Below, piece after piece: positions 1 to 10,597 of a stretch of DNA of 64,000 nt. A program made the position numbers and the translations under genes. Below the pieces are notes generated by a model. That model worked only from the letters and a program-made list of their open reading frames with translations. It had not been told where the DNA came from and searched no databases. Source of the DNA: Rivularia sp. MS3 (lineage in GTDB: Bacteria; Cyanobacteriota; Cyanobacteriia; Cyanobacteriales; Nostocaceae); assembly GCA_019192545.1 (NCBI GenBank), contig JAHCMI010000030.1:29020-93019 (forward strand). The letters are read 5' to 3'. Numbering within the stretch: the first letter of the stretch is position 1; each line of letters starts with the position of its first letter.

Positions 1-1
1 A

Positions 2-1108
2 CGAGAAACCCAAGAACCGGAACGCTCTTTAACTGAATTACCATCTTCTCTTGCATCTAAGTTAATCAATGCTGTTGATGAGCTACCTACGGATAATCCA
101 GATTTAGAAGCGATTCAGTCAACTTTAGATAAAGCTTTTGAAAAATGGCGCAAAAATCCCGAAGTAGCTGATAATTCTTTGGTGATTTTAAGCTCTCCGG
201 TAACAACTGTATCGCGAATTTTGACTGAAAGCTTGCAAGATTGGGCCTCGGAAAGGGAAATCAAATTACGACCTTTGCAGTGGATAGGTAGACCTCAAAA
301 AGTCGAAAGTATTGCAATCAGGTTACGACAGCAGCTTGGTAGAGGAACTCTGACAGCGAACTCTAAAGAACCAGAAATTGTAGTAATACCTAATTTAAGC
401 TGGTGTTTTTTGCGTAGCGTTGATGGTTTGGAAGGAATTGATTATTTACAAGATGTTTTACTGCAAGATGATTCTCGTTTTTGGGTAATTGGTGCTGGTG
501 AAGTTGGTTGGGAATATCTCAATCATGTATCCCATTTTAAAGCTTATTGCGGTGAATCTTTAGAATTACCCAAGCTTACAGGAGAACAACTAAATGCATG
601 GTTCGATACGATTGTTTCTCAATTTCAGATTACTTTTGCGAAACCAGCTATAGAGTTTCCGAATACAGAAGAAAACGAAAGCTATCAAAATAGATATTTC
701 GATAGATTGGCTTCTGTTAGTGAAGGAGTTAATACTGTAGCCGCGCAGATTTTTCTACGTTCGATGCGCTATGAATTTACAGAAGAAGACGATAAAGAAA
801 ATCAGGAAAACAAAGAAAATCAAGGAATTTTGGAAGCACAAAATCCAGACTTACCAACTTTACCGCGATTAAATGCTGACGAACATTATCTTTTATATTC
901 GGTTTTGCTGCACGGCGATTTAACTTTAGCAGCACTCAGTGAAAGTTTGGGAGACGAACAGTCTTTTGTTAAAGGTAGAGTACAAATGCTGCGTCGTAAA
1001 GGTTTAATTGAGCAGAAAAATGGCATAATAACTATTAATCCAATTCATTATCCTCGAATCAAAAATGAATTATCTAATAACAATTTTATTATTTATGAGT
1101 CTGATTAA
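2..1108 (+). CDS. C-terminal part of an unrecognised protein with a winged-helix end (5' partial)
   Basis: The reading frame is open from base 2, so the gene begins before the window; the TTG at 179 is only an internal codon. The visible part is about 368 residues. Its middle contains hydrophobic beta-strand-like stretches (VVIPNLSWCFLRS, FWVIGAGEVGWEYL) that recall the core of a P-loop-type fold, but no Walker A motif is in view and it may lie upstream. An acidic, low-complexity linker (many E, N, K) follows. The last ~80 residues (from DEHYLLYSVLLHG to IITINP) have the helix-turn-helix plus wing pattern of a winged-helix domain. The MscS-type channel gene starts 130 bp downstream on the same strand. 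I do not recognise the family and assign no function. Confidence 0.75.
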   Translation, partial: RETQEPERSLTELPSSLASKLINAVDELPTDNPDLEAIQSTLDKAFEKWRKNPEVADNSLVILSSPVTTVSRILTESLQDWASEREIKLRPLQWIGRPQKVESIAIRLRQQLGRGTLTANSKEPEIVVIPNLSWCFLRSVDGLEGIDYLQDVLLQDDSRFWVIGAGEVGWEYLNHVSHFKAYCGESLELPKLTGEQLNAWFDTIVSQFQITFAKPAIEFPNTEENESYQNRYFDRLASVSEGVNTVAAQIFLRSMRYEFTEEDDKENQENKENQGILEAQNPDLPTLPRLNADEHYLLYSVLLHGDLTLAALSESLGDEQSFVKGRVQMLRRKGLIEQKNGIITINPIHYPRIKNELSNNNFIIYESD

Positions 1109-1150
1109 TTGGTAATTGGTAATGTGGCATTGGGTACTGGATTTATTTAA

Positions 1151-1182
1151 AAGTAGCAAGTAGTAAGTAGCAAGTAGCAAGT
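1151..1182. repeat. Heptameric short tandem repeat (AAGTAGC type)
   Basis: Four to five imperfect copies of a 7-base unit (aagtagc/aagtagt) lie between the two flanking genes. Heptameric STRRs of this kind are typical of filamentous cyanobacterial genomes. Confidence 0.8.
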
Positions 1183-1238
1183 TATGTTTTTTTTGTGCCT
1201 ATTACCAGTGAATCATTACCGATTTTTACTAACATGAT

Positions 1239-2108
1239 ATGAACGTTATCTTGTTTAATTTTATTAACCTAATTTTTGCTCAATCAGCCGATAACGCTGC
1301 GAAAGAAACCGCAGAACAAACCAAACAGATTATTACAGAAATTACAACTTGGAAAATTAGTCAAGGGCTGATTGTTGTTGCTATTTCTTATATCACTATT
1401 AAGGTAGTTGACAAATTAGTTATTTGGCTGTCCGAGCAAGCGGCGAAAGAATGGCGACTGCGAATTAAACAGTTTCTGCCTTTTGCGAGAATGATGGTTT
1501 TAACAATCACCATCGTCTTCTTGATGAACTTATTTTTAAACTTATCCCGCGACAATTTAGTTGCAGTTACCGGTACGGTTGCAGTTGCTTTGGGCTTTGC
1601 CTTCAAAGACTACGCAAGTTCTATCATAGCCGGAATCATCGGCTTATTTGAAGCACCTTATCGAGTTGGCGATCGCGTTCAAATTGAAGATTTTTACGGT
1701 GAGGTAAGAAGCTACGGACTCAGAGGAATTCGTTTGCAAACTCCAGAAGACAATATTATTACCATACCTCACAACAAAATCTGGACAAATGCCGTATCAA
1801 ATGCCAACATGGGCGAGTTAGAAGCCCAAGTAATTACGGAGTTTTACTTTGCTCATGAAATAGATACAGATTTAATTACCAAAATACTATATAGAGTAGC
1901 ATATACGAGTAAATATACTTATTTAAAACTTCCTATTTTAGTAGTTGTGGAAGAAAAAAACTGGGGAACCTTATTCAAACTAAAAAGTTATCCTCTGGAT
2001 GCGCGAGACGAGTTTATTTACAAAACCGACTTGACAAAAAGAGCAAAACGAGTGTTTTCTAAGTATAATTTGCCTTACCCTCGATTAATCAATATGGAAG
2101 ATGGGTAA
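1239..2108 (+). CDS. Small-conductance mechanosensitive channel, MscS family
   Basis: A 289-residue inner-membrane channel that would release ions and osmolytes under membrane tension. The N-terminus is hydrophobic and ends in AQS, so it could be a signal peptide or a first helix. Further membrane segments lie at about 42-62, 84-101 and 107-135. The last is the Gly/Ala-rich pore helix (AVTGTVAVALGFAFKDYAS), followed by the MscS beta-domain signature GLFEAPYRVGDRVQIEDF and the strand around IITIPHNKIW. Length is ordinary for a minimal MscS, and no cyclic-nucleotide domain is attached, unlike the two paralogues at 34.7-39.2 kb. The ATG at 1239 is the natural start. The gene stands alone on this strand, with repeats on both sides. 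Confidence 0.9.
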   Translation: MNVILFNFINLIFAQSADNAAKETAEQTKQIITEITTWKISQGLIVVAISYITIKVVDKLVIWLSEQAAKEWRLRIKQFLPFARMMVLTITIVFLMNLFLNLSRDNLVAVTGTVAVALGFAFKDYASSIIAGIIGLFEAPYRVGDRVQIEDFYGEVRSYGLRGIRLQTPEDNIITIPHNKIWTNAVSNANMGELEAQVITEFYFAHEIDTDLITKILYRVAYTSKYTYLKLPILVVVEEKNWGTLFKLKSYPLDARDEFIYKTDLTKRAKRVFSKYNLPYPRLINMEDG

Positions 2109-2159
2109 TGAAGTAATGGGGAAATAGGGAAATAGGGAAGACAAGGAGAGATTAATTGA

Positions 2160-2207
2160 TAATTCCTAACTCCTAATTTCTAGTTCCTAACTTCTAACTG
2201 TTAACTA
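2160..2207. repeat. Heptameric short tandem repeat (CCTAACT type)
   Basis: Degenerate 7-base units related to cctaact/tctaact lie between the MscS and antiporter genes. The same unit recurs at 18051-18139. Confidence 0.65.
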
Positions 2208-2288
2208 TTACGAATAAATACCTTACAAATTGGGTCGTGAAGTAATAACATATCATCTGATAAACAGCTTAAACGGAGATAGTCCTAA

Positions 2289-3287
2289 ATGCTTTGGATT
2301 CAAGTCATTATATGTATCGCGCTGGTGATAGTAGTGAGTTCAAAACTTTCGCAAAGCGCCGATATGGTGGCTGAGAAGAGTGGTTTGGGACGTAATTGGG
2401 TAGGTGCTATTTTACTGGCAGGAAGTACTTCTTTACCGGAATTGGCTACTGGTATAAGTGCTGTGAATTTGGATGCACCAGATTTAGCCGCAGGAGGTAT
2501 TTTCGGCAGTTGTTTATTTAATTTAATGATTCTGGCAATATTAGATATTTATACTGGGGGTGGTCCCCTTTTTCAGCAAGCCCAGGTAAGCCACGGTTTG
2601 GCGGCTGGTTTAGGTTCTCTGCTATTAGGCGTTGCTGCTAGTGGAATATTTTTAGCTCAGAGGAATATACACCCGATGATTGGTTGGATTGGTATTCCAA
2701 GTTTTGTACTAATACTGTTTTATTTAATTAGCGCTCGTTTGATTGCTAAGTTTGAAAGGAGGCGACGTAGCGAAGTATTAGAGCAAGAAAGTGAAGCTTA
2801 TGAATACGAACATGTCAAACCGCGAAAAGCGTATTTAATGTTTGCTTTATCTTCATTAGCAATAGTCATACTAGGTGTTTGGTTAGCTTGGTTGGGAGAC
2901 AAAGTTGTTCAACAAACCGGGTTAGGAGAAAGCTTTGTTGGCTCGCTGTTACTCGCTATTACTACATCGCTTCCTGAAGTTGCTGCTGGCATCGCTGCTG
3001 TACGATTAGATGCTGTTGATTTAGCTATTTCCAATGTTTTTGGTTCAAATATTTTCAATATGGCAATTTTGGGAGTTTATGACGTTGCTTATACCAAAGG
3101 TGATTTGTGGACAAAAATTGGTAACGTACATATTTTTACTGCGGTAATCGCAATGATGATGACTTCGGTAGCGATTGTAGGTTTAATTTACCGTGCAACA
3201 CGTCCATCGAGGTTATATCTTACTTATGATGTTTTAGGGTTAATTGTTTTATATATTGGCGGTATGTATATTATCTATCTGGGGTAG
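2289..3287 (+). CDS. Calcium/cation antiporter, CaCA (YrbG-like) family
   Basis: A 332-residue polytopic membrane protein with about ten hydrophobic segments. It shows the two inverted alpha-repeats that define the Ca2+:cation antiporter superfamily: GSTSLPELATGISAV in the first half and ITTSLPEVAAGIAAV in the second. The second is followed by NVFGSNIFNMAIL and the first by GGIFGSCLFNLMIL. A basic cytoplasmic loop (KFERRRRSEV) separates the halves. The acidic residues of both SLPE motifs, which bind cation in this family, are present. Expected role is exchange of Ca2+ or Na+ against Na+ or H+ across the inner membrane; substrate cannot be settled from sequence. The ATG at 2289 follows a purine-rich stretch (ggagat). 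Confidence 0.9.
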   Translation: MLWIQVIICIALVIVVSSKLSQSADMVAEKSGLGRNWVGAILLAGSTSLPELATGISAVNLDAPDLAAGGIFGSCLFNLMILAILDIYTGGGPLFQQAQVSHGLAAGLGSLLLGVAASGIFLAQRNIHPMIGWIGIPSFVLILFYLISARLIAKFERRRRSEVLEQESEAYEYEHVKPRKAYLMFALSSLAIVILGVWLAWLGDKVVQQTGLGESFVGSLLLAITTSLPEVAAGIAAVRLDAVDLAISNVFGSNIFNMAILGVYDVAYTKGDLWTKIGNVHIFTAVIAMMMTSVAIVGLIYRATRPSRLYLTYDVLGLIVLYIGGMYIIYLG

Positions 3288-3427
3288 TATTTGTAGGATG
3301 CGAGCGCCCGAGGAGGGCAAGGTTAAAGGTTAAAGGTTAAAAGTCAAAGGTATTAAACCTTCCGACGCAACGAATGAAACTAACACGTTTGATTAAATTA
3401 GCACTTACGCAAACGGCATATTTTATT

Positions 3428-3533
3428 GTAGGGTGCTGTGACACTTCGATTCACTTTGCACGTAGTAATAATGTTTTTAGTGTCACGCACCAACCGGGTA
3501 TTGTGACAATTGCGGCCATTCCTGTAAATTTCA
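3428..3533 (+). repeat. Dispersed palindromic repeat (GTAGGGTGCTGTGACACT family), with right-hand extension
   Basis: The left arm gtagggtgctgtgacact pairs imperfectly with the right arm agtgtcacgcacc at 3480-3492. A conserved extension ending gcggccattcctg follows. Relatives occur at 8854, 15265, 19597, 31963-32518, 34567 and 59230. A short reading frame across this copy (3374-3568) is repeat sequence rather than a gene. Confidence 0.85.
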
Positions 3534-3644
3534 AATCCTTATTGGGCAAGGGTTTAAAAATGTATTAATTAGAAGGGATATGTAAAAATCATCTTTTCAT
3601 AACAAGTAAATAAATATTGCCCTCACTTGCTGTAAAAGGCTATT

Positions 3645-3677
3645 GTAGGGTGCGTTATGGCTTCAGCCTAACGCACC
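3645..3677. repeat. Short palindrome (GGTGCGTTA...TAACGCACC)
   Basis: A perfect 9-bp inverted repeat, ggtgcgtta / taacgcacc, with an inner ggct/agcc pair forms a tight hairpin. It belongs to the widespread cyanobacterial GTAGGGTGCGTTA-type repeats. The gap 3288-3865 holds only this element, the repeat at 3428, a GAGT/GAGG simple repeat near 3781-3817 and an AATAATT run near 3855-3880. Confidence 0.8.
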
Positions 3678-3865
3678 AAAACCAATTTACAGTGGTGCGT
3701 TGTGATATGTCCTAACCTTACGGTGAACGGACACTCAACAAATAATTACTCCCTTCCCGGCAGAAGATTACCGTTTGGGGTTGAGTGAGTGAGTGAGAGA
3801 GGGAGGGAGTGAGGGAGAAATTTTCATAGGAAATCTTAGAGCGGAATGGGAGTAATAATTAATAA

Positions 3866-4810
3866 TTAATAATTAATAATTCTCAATTTTTCATCGCTAA
3901 TTGCTAACTGTTGTTGTACATTTTTAACTAATTGATATGGAGATGATTCTTCAATGGGAATCATGGTGGCTGTGCCGAAACTAATTTTTAAATATTCGTT
4001 TTGTATATCTAATGATTCGATAGAATTTTGAATTATTTTTACTACTTCTTCTGCTTCTTTTGCTTCAGTATTCGCTAAAATCATCACGAATGTTTCATCG
4101 CCGTAGCGAGCAATAAAGTCAGTTGAGCGCTGTTTGCATTTACGCATGGTATCGGCAATGTGGCATAAGTATTTATCTTTACCTTGAGTATCTATTTGGG
4201 CAAAATCAGTTTTACACATGATTAAGGATAAAGGTAGTTGATACTTTTGCAACCGTTTCCATTCGCGCTGTAAATACTCGTTAAAATAAGAACGACTGGC
4301 TACTTGAGTCAATGAATCGGTAGAAGCAAGATTTTGTAATTCTCGATTTGCTGTTTCTAAACTTACTGTTAATCGGCATTCTCTTTCAATTTGACGACGA
4401 GTTTCTAATATTGCCCATCGAGATGTTAATAAGCGATTTACCCTTTGGGCGAGTAGCCCCCAATCAATGGGTTTTGTAATGTAATCGCTTGCTCCCACCT
4501 GGAAAGCTCGTTCTATGGATTCTTGGTCATCGAGAACTGTTATCATCAAAATTGGCGGACAGTTATCACCCATAAGTGTTTGTAATTTGCTACAGCAGGC
4601 AAATCCATCCATTCCGGGCATTCTGGCATCTAGTAAAATCATGTCCGGTGTAATTTTCTGACAAATGTCCAAACAATGTTGTCCGTTACAGGCTTCTATT
4701 ATTTGATAACCCTGCTTTTCCATTGCTTTATGTAGCACTAATCGTAAAGTCTTTTGGTCATCGACTACAAGAATTTGCGGTGGATTTTGCTGAAAATCGG
4801 GATTAATCAT
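3866..4810 (-). CDS. Response regulator with degenerate GGDEF domain (PleD-like)
   Basis: The 314-residue protein has an N-terminal receiver domain (about 10-130) with acidic pair D17-D18, phospho-acceptor D61 in LLDARMPG and the KP motif in [15 protein letters not shown]-type domain follows (about 160-310). The signature normally read RYGGDEF or RYGGEEF is RYGDETF here: the second Gly is Asp and the metal-site Glu is Thr. Diguanylate cyclase activity is therefore doubtful, and the domain may act as a GTP or c-di-GMP sensor or a dimerisation module. Its start overlaps the stop of the upstream hybrid kinase by four bases (ATGA), which indicates translational coupling, so it is probably that kinase's output partner. 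Confidence 0.88.
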   Translation of the reverse strand: MINPDFQQNPPQILVVDDQKTLRLVLHKAMEKQGYQIIEACNGQHCLDICQKITPDMILLDARMPGMDGFACCSKLQTLMGDNCPPILMITVLDDQESIERAFQVGASDYITKPIDWGLLAQRVNRLLTSRWAILETRRQIERECRLTVSLETANRELQNLASTDSLTQVASRSYFNEYLQREWKRLQKYQLPLSLIMCKTDFAQIDTQGKDKYLCHIADTMRKCKQRSTDFIARYGDETFVMILANTEAKEAEEVVKIIQNSIESLDIQNEYLKISFGTATMIPIEESSPYQLVKNVQQQLAISDEKLRIINY

Positions 4811-7800
4811 GATGCTCTCCTGTGAGGATAATGTTGTTTCAAAGCTGTTTCTACCCGCTGGTACTCTAAATCGAGTTTTTTAACTAAATTAAAAGCGTTG
4901 GATGTCGTTCCAGAACGACCTATAGCTTCTAATTCAGTACATACCCGAGCAAGTAAAACTGCACCAATTGTGACGCTTAAAGACTTTAATGCGTGAGCGG
5001 AATTACGCAGAGCTTCTGCATCTTCTCGTTCGAGGGAAATGGAAATTTCTTGTAGTTTTGGAGGTGCGTCTTCAAAGTAGCTATCGATTAATTCCGCGAC
5101 AATTTCATCAGCATCATCACCAGCCATATCTTTTAAGTCTTGCAATATTTGAGTATCAATAACTGAGTCAAGGTTCAATTGTGATTTCTCCCGATTAAAA
5201 ACAGCAGTAGAATCAGAATCTGGATTTAAAGAATGCTGTAGGCTTTTGTAATTGTGAAAAGTTTGTACTAAAGCATCAATACGAACGGGTTTACTTACAT
5301 AATCATTCATTCCGGCATTCAAACATTCTTCCCTATCCCCTTGCATTGCATTAGCAGTCATGGCAATAATCCAAGGGCGAGACGGAGGCAACCATTCTTT
5401 ACAAATACAGCGAGTTGCCTGCAATCCATCCATTTCCGGCATCTGTACGTCCATGAAAACAATATCGTATTCTTGGCGACGCAGACTGGTAAGGGCTTCT
5501 AAACCATTGGCGGCAACATCGGCGCTATAGCCCAATTTTTGTAGCATATGCAAAGCCACTTTTTGATTTAGAGGCATGTCTTCCACTAAAAGAATGCGTA
5601 ACGGTAGTTGTTCGCTTAATTGCGTATCTTTTTTAGATATGGAAGATAAATTAGATATTTGTTTTCCGCATAAAATGCGAACGCATGTATCGTATAGCTG
5701 CGACTGTTTTATTGGTTTGTTGAGTAAAGCTACAAATTCCGATTTTGCTGCAAGCTGCTGTTGGGTTAGCCTGTCAACAGAGCTTAGCATTACTATCGGC
5801 AACTGTTCGCAACCAGATACGCGATGAATCTGTGCGGCTAAATTCAAACCGTCCACTTGCGGTATTTGCATATCTATAATCGCCATATCGAACTGCTCTG
5901 AGGAATTAATCACTTCCAAAGCTTGCGAAGCTGTTGAAGCCGCGAAAACAATTATTCCCCATTTCCGCATTTGTAAAGTTAGAATATTGCGATTGGTGGC
6001 ATTGCTATCTACTACTAAAAGCCGTTTTCCAGATAAATGTGGTTGAATATTTTCCAGATTGCTAATTCCGCAATTTGGTACCGATTGTGCTGCAATTGTG
6101 AAATGAAAGGTAGAACCGACTCCTACGGTACTTTCTACCCACATCGTACCATCCATGATTTCGCTTAAGCGTTTGCTGATGGCTAACCCCAATCCAGTAC
6201 CCCCGTATTGACGAGTCATTGAAGCATCAACCTGGCTAAAAGGTTGAAATAATCTTTGTATTTTCTCTTGAGGAATACCAATTCCTGTATCGCTAACAGA
6301 AAATTTTATTTGATAATTAGGCGTTGAGCTACTGCTTAATTGTTTGGCGCTAACAGAAACGCATACCTCGCCAGCGTGAGTAAACTTAACTGCATTGCTC
6401 AGTAAATTAACTATGATTTGCCTGACTCTGGTTACATCTCCAATAATTAAAGTTGGAGTTTGAGCATCAATCATATAGGCTAAATTTAAATTTTTCGCGG
6501 CAGCTTGAGAAGTTAATAAATCTAATGACTCTTCTATACAGTTACGCAAATTAAACGGAAGTTTTTCTAAATCCAATCTTCCCGATTCAATTTTAGAAAA
6601 GTCCAAAATATCGTTAATAATAGCTAGCAATGCATCACCACTGCTACGGATAGTTTCCACAAAATCTAGTTGTCGGGGAGTCAAATCCATATCGAGCAGC
6701 AACCCGCTCATACCAATTACTGCATTCATAGGAGTGCGAATTTCATGACTCATCATTGCTAAAAATTCACTTTTAGCCCGGTTGGCAGCTTCTGCACCTT
6801 GTTTTGCTTGTTCGAGTTGGCTATTTTTGATTGTAAGTTCTTGTTTTTGCTGAGTTTCTTGCTGCAAAAGTCGAGCTTGGGCTACAGCAATTCCTACTTG
6901 TGCGGCTACAGATTCTAAGAATTCTATTTCATCCCTAGTCCATTGACGATAACGATCGCACTGATGCAACCAAATACTGCCATTTGCTTCCCCCTGATAA
7001 GAAGTGCGAATTGACAGCATCGACTTGATTTTCATTCTTTCACAAATGTCTAATTCTGATTGCAGCAAGGGTTCTGCAAAAACATTCGGAGTTGCGATCG
7101 CGCTATCTTGAGATAACATTTTTTCAGCATGAGGATTGCCAGCAATGGGTATTTGATAATGTCGCATTGATGGTAAACCAGGTTCTAAATATTCCACTAC
7201 AGTAGGAAGTTTTATGGCTGAACCGGTTATATACTGATGAATTAAGCAGCGATCTACTTTAAAAGCATTGGCAATTTGAATTGCTGTTGTGTCAAAAATT
7301 TGTTTTATATCTAAACTACGGCGAATTTCATGGGTAATTTGTTTAAGCAGTAAAGCACGATTAAATTGCTGTTTTAAAGCTTGTTCGGCTTGTTCGCGCT
7401 CAATCTGACTGCCAACCCATTGAGCCATTAATTTTAATAATTCTCTATAGGTATTTTGAAATTTTTGCTGTCGTGGTTTAAGACTAGAAAATGAAAGAGT
7501 ACTATGAACTTTTCCGGCAACTAATACCCGCGCTCCCATATAAGATTCCATGCCAAATTTTAGATAGCCGGGATGATTGCACCAAGGTGATTTCTGACTA
7601 TGGGCAATTATCAAAGGTTCGTCATTTTCTAGTACTTCACCAGACAACGTTTTCTGCAACTCTACGCTGTATCCAGGATATATCAAATTGTTGGGAGCCT
7701 GTGCCACAATAACGTGATAGCGATTGTCTTCAATGCGTGCCAAGATGCCAAACTCCACACCAAATGTTTGACATCCCATTGCTAATAAATATTGAATGCG

Positions 7801-8667
7801 TTGCTCGAAATCAAAATTACGTGCAACCGCTACTTCGTAAAGAGTTCGTAAGAATGCTTCGCTTTCTCTAAGTTCTACTTCAATTCGTCTATGTTCTATC
7901 TGAGTTTGAATATCTCTAATTGCCACAATTAAATAATTAGCAACTTCGGTAACTGTATTAATTTCATATTCGCTCCACTGTCGCGGTTGTGAAGAATATA
8001 AACCAATTACACCAATTAATCCACTCGAATCTCGTAAGGGTATTTCTAAAATAGCTTGGTTTTTTACTTTTAAAATATCAGATGCTAAAGATATCAAGCA
8101 TTGATTTTTCGCTACATCTTCAACTATAAATTTCTGACCATTTACTAAAGTAAAAAAATAATCGGGAGCCGCAGTCAAGTCAACGGTAAAGCCTTCTAAA
8201 AGTTTAGAACTATCTGTTTCAACAGCATGAGTAACCGTTAATATCCCGTTATTATCTATATCTGAAAAACAAACTTTTAGCTCGGGAAAATGTTTATTAA
8301 GTTGCTCAACTGTATTTTTAATTATCTGCTCTACAGAAGTTCCTAAAGGTACACCAGTCAAAATAGTGTTGAGCAGTTTTAAACGATTTTGACTTAAAAC
8401 CAGCACTTCCTCAGCTTCTTCACGCCCAATTATCTCTTTCTCTAATTCCTGCTTCGCTTCTAATAATTTTTTGTTAAAAAAGAAAATTGTGATTGCGATC
8501 GCGATTGTTGCTAGCAGCAAAACAATGAGCAACTTAGAATCAAAATAGCTTACAAATCTTAACGAAATGCAAAGTTGCTGTAGTCTCAACCAGTAATCTT
8601 GAATTAACAAAACATCAGCACGATCGAAGAATAAGTACACCGTTACGTAGTAGATGCGATATAACAT
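4807..8667 (-). CDS. Membrane hybrid histidine kinase: GAF-GAF-GAF-HisKA-HATPase-REC-REC-HPt
   Basis: The 1286-residue phosphorelay protein has one strong membrane segment at about 46-66, a short coiled stretch, then three GAF-like domains (about 85-255, 280-425, 450-605). Next come the dimerisation/phosphoacceptor domain with H641 in [11 protein letters not shown] and an HATPase with an intact [10 protein letters not shown] box. Two receiver domains follow (D932 in IIDMQIP; D1073 in FMDVQMP), and a C-terminal HPt domain has H1225 in SAHALKSLS. The first receiver begins VVDSN, so it lacks one of the two acidic metal ligands; the second has VED. This gives a complete internal His-Asp-His relay. 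It is translationally coupled to the REC-GGDEF protein downstream. No bilin-binding Cys is obvious in the GAF domains, so the signal is unknown. Confidence 0.93.
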   Translation of the reverse strand: MLYRIYYVTVYLFFDRADVLLIQDYWLRLQQLCISLRFVSYFDSKLLIVLLLATIAIAITIFFFNKKLLEAKQELEKEIIGREEAEEVLVLSQNRLKLLNTILTGVPLGTSVEQIIKNTVEQLNKHFPELKVCFSDIDNNGILTVTHAVETDSSKLLEGFTVDLTAAPDYFFTLVNGQKFIVEDVAKNQCLISLASDILKVKNQAILEIPLRDSSGLIGVIGLYSSQPRQWSEYEINTVTEVANYLIVAIRDIQTQIEHRRIEVELRESEAFLRTLYEVAVARNFDFEQRIQYLLAMGCQTFGVEFGILARIEDNRYHVIVAQAPNNLIYPGYSVELQKTLSGEVLENDEPLIIAHSQKSPWCNHPGYLKFGMESYMGARVLVAGKVHSTLSFSSLKPRQQKFQNTYRELLKLMAQWVGSQIEREQAEQALKQQFNRALLLKQITHEIRRSLDIKQIFDTTAIQIANAFKVDRCLIHQYITGSAIKLPTVVEYLEPGLPSMRHYQIPIAGNPHAEKMLSQDSAIATPNVFAEPLLQSELDICERMKIKSMLSIRTSYQGEANGSIWLHQCDRYRQWTRDEIEFLESVAAQVGIAVAQARLLQQETQQKQELTIKNSQLEQAKQGAEAANRAKSEFLAMMSHEIRTPMNAVIGMSGLLLDMDLTPRQLDFVETIRSSGDALLAIINDILDFSKIESGRLDLEKLPFNLRNCIEESLDLLTSQAAAKNLNLAYMIDAQTPTLIIGDVTRVRQIIVNLLSNAVKFTHAGEVCVSVSAKQLSSSSTPNYQIKFSVSDTGIGIPQEKIQRLFQPFSQVDASMTRQYGGTGLGLAISKRLSEIMDGTMWVESTVGVGSTFHFTIAAQSVPNCGISNLENIQPHLSGKRLLVVDSNATNRNILTLQMRKWGIIVFAASTASQALEVINSSEQFDMAIIDMQIPQVDGLNLAAQIHRVSGCEQLPIVMLSSVDRLTQQQLAAKSEFVALLNKPIKQSQLYDTCVRILCGKQISNLSSISKKDTQLSEQLPLRILLVEDMPLNQKVALHMLQKLGYSADVAANGLEALTSLRRQEYDIVFMDVQMPEMDGLQATRCICKEWLPPSRPWIIAMTANAMQGDREECLNAGMNDYVSKPVRIDALVQTFHNYKSLQHSLNPDSDSTAVFNREKSQLNLDSVIDTQILQDLKDMAGDDADEIVAELIDSYFEDAPPKLQEISISLEREDAEALRNSAHALKSLSVTIGAVLLARVCTELEAIGRSGTTSNAFNLVKKLDLEYQRVETALKQHYPHRRAS

Positions 8668-9091
8668 ACTACATATAGCCTATACTGTTACTGAATGAGT
8701 TCGGGATTTATACTGACAACTAGCTTCAGTTCATATTGTTAATTTTTATTTCCCGTATAAAAACTGAAAATCAACTTTTATTGATGTTAGGCTTATAACA
8801 GCGTCTATTATACGCTTTACTTATAGGACTTACCCAATTGTCATAATATCTGGTTGGTGCGTGACACTGAATACCTGAAAACTACGTTCAAAGTTAATCA
8901 AAGTGTCACAGCACCCTACGAGGAAATGTGCCGGTTGCGGCCATTCCTAACTTAAAAAACCTTTCCCTCTATCTTGATAAGGAGAGTAGTGCCCGGAGAG
9001 CGGAGTGAGGATAATTACGAATTACGAATTATACTCACTAAACGGTATGGACTATCCCAAACAATGCTTGTATCGTAGCGAATGTGTAAAT
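8668..9091. other. Intergenic region with palindromic repeat and promoter of the kinase operon
   Basis: This 424-bp gap separates the kinase operon (leftward) from the 3' end of the DUF3754 gene. The only structure seen is the palindromic repeat at 8854-8919. The promoter of the kinase operon must lie in the first ~180 bp, but no convincing -10/-35 pair stands out. Confidence 0.6.
8854..8919 (-). repeat. Dispersed palindromic repeat (GTAGGGTGCTGTGACACT family)
   Basis: An inverted copy: ttggtgcgtgacact at the left pairs with agtgtcacagcaccctac at the right. The sequence after it (gttgcggccattcct, about 8935) also matches the extension seen beside the 3428 and 15265 copies. Confidence 0.85.
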
Positions 9092-10447
9092 TTACAAAGC
9101 AATCCCGTTGTAGTTGAAAGCATTATCCCAAACATAATCGATAACTTTCTTCGCATCATCAAGGGGAAGAACATTGCAAAACCCTTCCTTGTCATATTTT
9201 AGTAAAGGAATTTCTGGTACATTCTCCTCAGACAAACCATTTGTAATGACTTTACCAAAGATATTTGCTAAATTATCTAAAGGACCATGAATATCAAAAT
9301 TAATTGTAGCGCCGAGTTTTTTCTGCATCCAAGCTTCAATTTGAGCATCTAATTGTTCTGGCGTTAACTTATTTTCACTAGTCAGTAGATGGTAATAAAC
9401 AAGAATAATTTCTTTACATTCTTCTTCTTCTGCTAAATCTATAAATGTCTGAAATACGCTATCATTATTACCTAAATTTTTAAAGAACAAAGTTTCCGTC
9501 ACATCTTTTTGAAATTTTATTCTCTTACTTTTATAATTACTGTACTGTTTAAAAGCGAATCCACCTAAAGCCATGCCTAACGATAGAGTAGCCACTAGAA
9601 CCGGCATGATATTCCTAGCTTGAGACTGTTCCACTTCTAATTCTTCTACCAAAGGTTCTGCATTTATTGCTAACAAAATTGCAGCAATCAGCAACAATAG
9701 ATTTGGTAATGCTCTTAAAATCAAAGGTATTGCTGCACCGATAGCTGGAACCCCAAACAATAATCTATCTTTCCAATTCATGCTGGTTGTAACGTTAGGA
9801 AAGAGCAAATCAATATCTAATTTTGGAATATTTTTATAAAAATAGAGATACATCTTGCCAGGAATAAATTTAAGCTCTTGCTTTTTTTGTTTTTTGTTTT
9901 TATTTGCTCCAAAGTGAGCCGCTTCTTTAAACTTAATTAGTAAAACAATTCTTTCAAAAATATCAATTCTCTTTTCCTTCTTCCAGAAAAAAAACTTTTT
10001 CTGCGTAACCGTTTTATAAGAATCTCCTCGGTAATAGCAGACAACTCTATCAAAATCATCAAAATCGACTTCCGTCTTTAAATCGATTAAAGATGTTTGC
10101 CCTAAAGCTTGTTTTATCGCATATTCCGGCAATTTAATATAATTAGCTCTTTCTAAAATATGCTTGAATCCATCAACTACAGTGGATTCCATTTCATCGT
10201 ATTCCTGGAAACTTGGTGAAACTAAAGCTTCAACATCCGCATTAGGATTAAAAGGTACGTAATTATCTTTTATAGTCTCCAGCGTTTTGTGGAAGCGAAA
10301 ATGGTAATATGACGATAAAATTTCGCAAAAATCTTGAAACTTTTTAGCCTCAGTAGCATTTAACCGCCCATCATCTAAACATAGCTTAATAATATCGCTA
10401 CGACGGTAAGGAATAAATGCTTCTCTATTTATGGATTCTTCTGCCAT
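9092..10447 (-). CDS. DUF3754 / TMEM143-like membrane protein
   Basis: A 451-residue protein whose central stretch (KNIPKLDIDLLFPN, then MNWKDRLLFGVPA) matches the conserved core of the DUF3754 family, which includes eukaryotic TMEM143. Residues 1-200 are soluble and charged, with a lysine-rich segment at 150-190. Hydrophobic segments lie at about 229-246, 247-262 and 279-297, followed by a soluble C-terminal domain. No enzymatic motif is visible and the family's biochemical role is unknown to me. The ATG at 10447 is the only sensible start. It is convergent with nothing and lies immediately downstream of the leftward tRNA array, so read-through from that array is possible. Confidence 0.8.
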   Translation of the reverse strand: MAEESINREAFIPYRRSDIIKLCLDDGRLNATEAKKFQDFCEILSSYYHFRFHKTLETIKDNYVPFNPNADVEALVSPSFQEYDEMESTVVDGFKHILERANYIKLPEYAIKQALGQTSLIDLKTEVDFDDFDRVVCYYRGDSYKTVTQKKFFFWKKEKRIDIFERIVLLIKFKEAAHFGANKNKKQKKQELKFIPGKMYLYFYKNIPKLDIDLLFPNVTTSMNWKDRLLFGVPAIGAAIPLILRALPNLLLLIAAILLAINAEPLVEELEVEQSQARNIMPVLVATLSLGMALGGFAFKQYSNYKSKRIKFQKDVTETLFFKNLGNNDSVFQTFIDLAEEEECKEIILVYYHLLTSENKLTPEQLDAQIEAWMQKKLGATINFDIHGPLDNLANIFGKVITNGLSEENVPEIPLLKYDKEGFCNVLPLDDAKKVIDYVWDNAFNYNGIAL

Positions 10448-10597
10448 GAACTGAAGTGAATTTTTATCTTATTTAAATGAGTTTACTTTATTCAAAGTAA
10501 TATTTAAACAGCATCGTCTAACTTTGACATAAATTACCAGTATCTTAAGTTAGAAATAATTTGTTCTTAGTGGTAAAACTCTAAAAACGGGAACTGA

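Noticed and set aside
3374..3568. Small protein-coding gene on the + strand
   Set aside because: The frame is almost entirely the dispersed palindromic repeat and its extension; a similar frame arises at the 15265 copy for the same reason.
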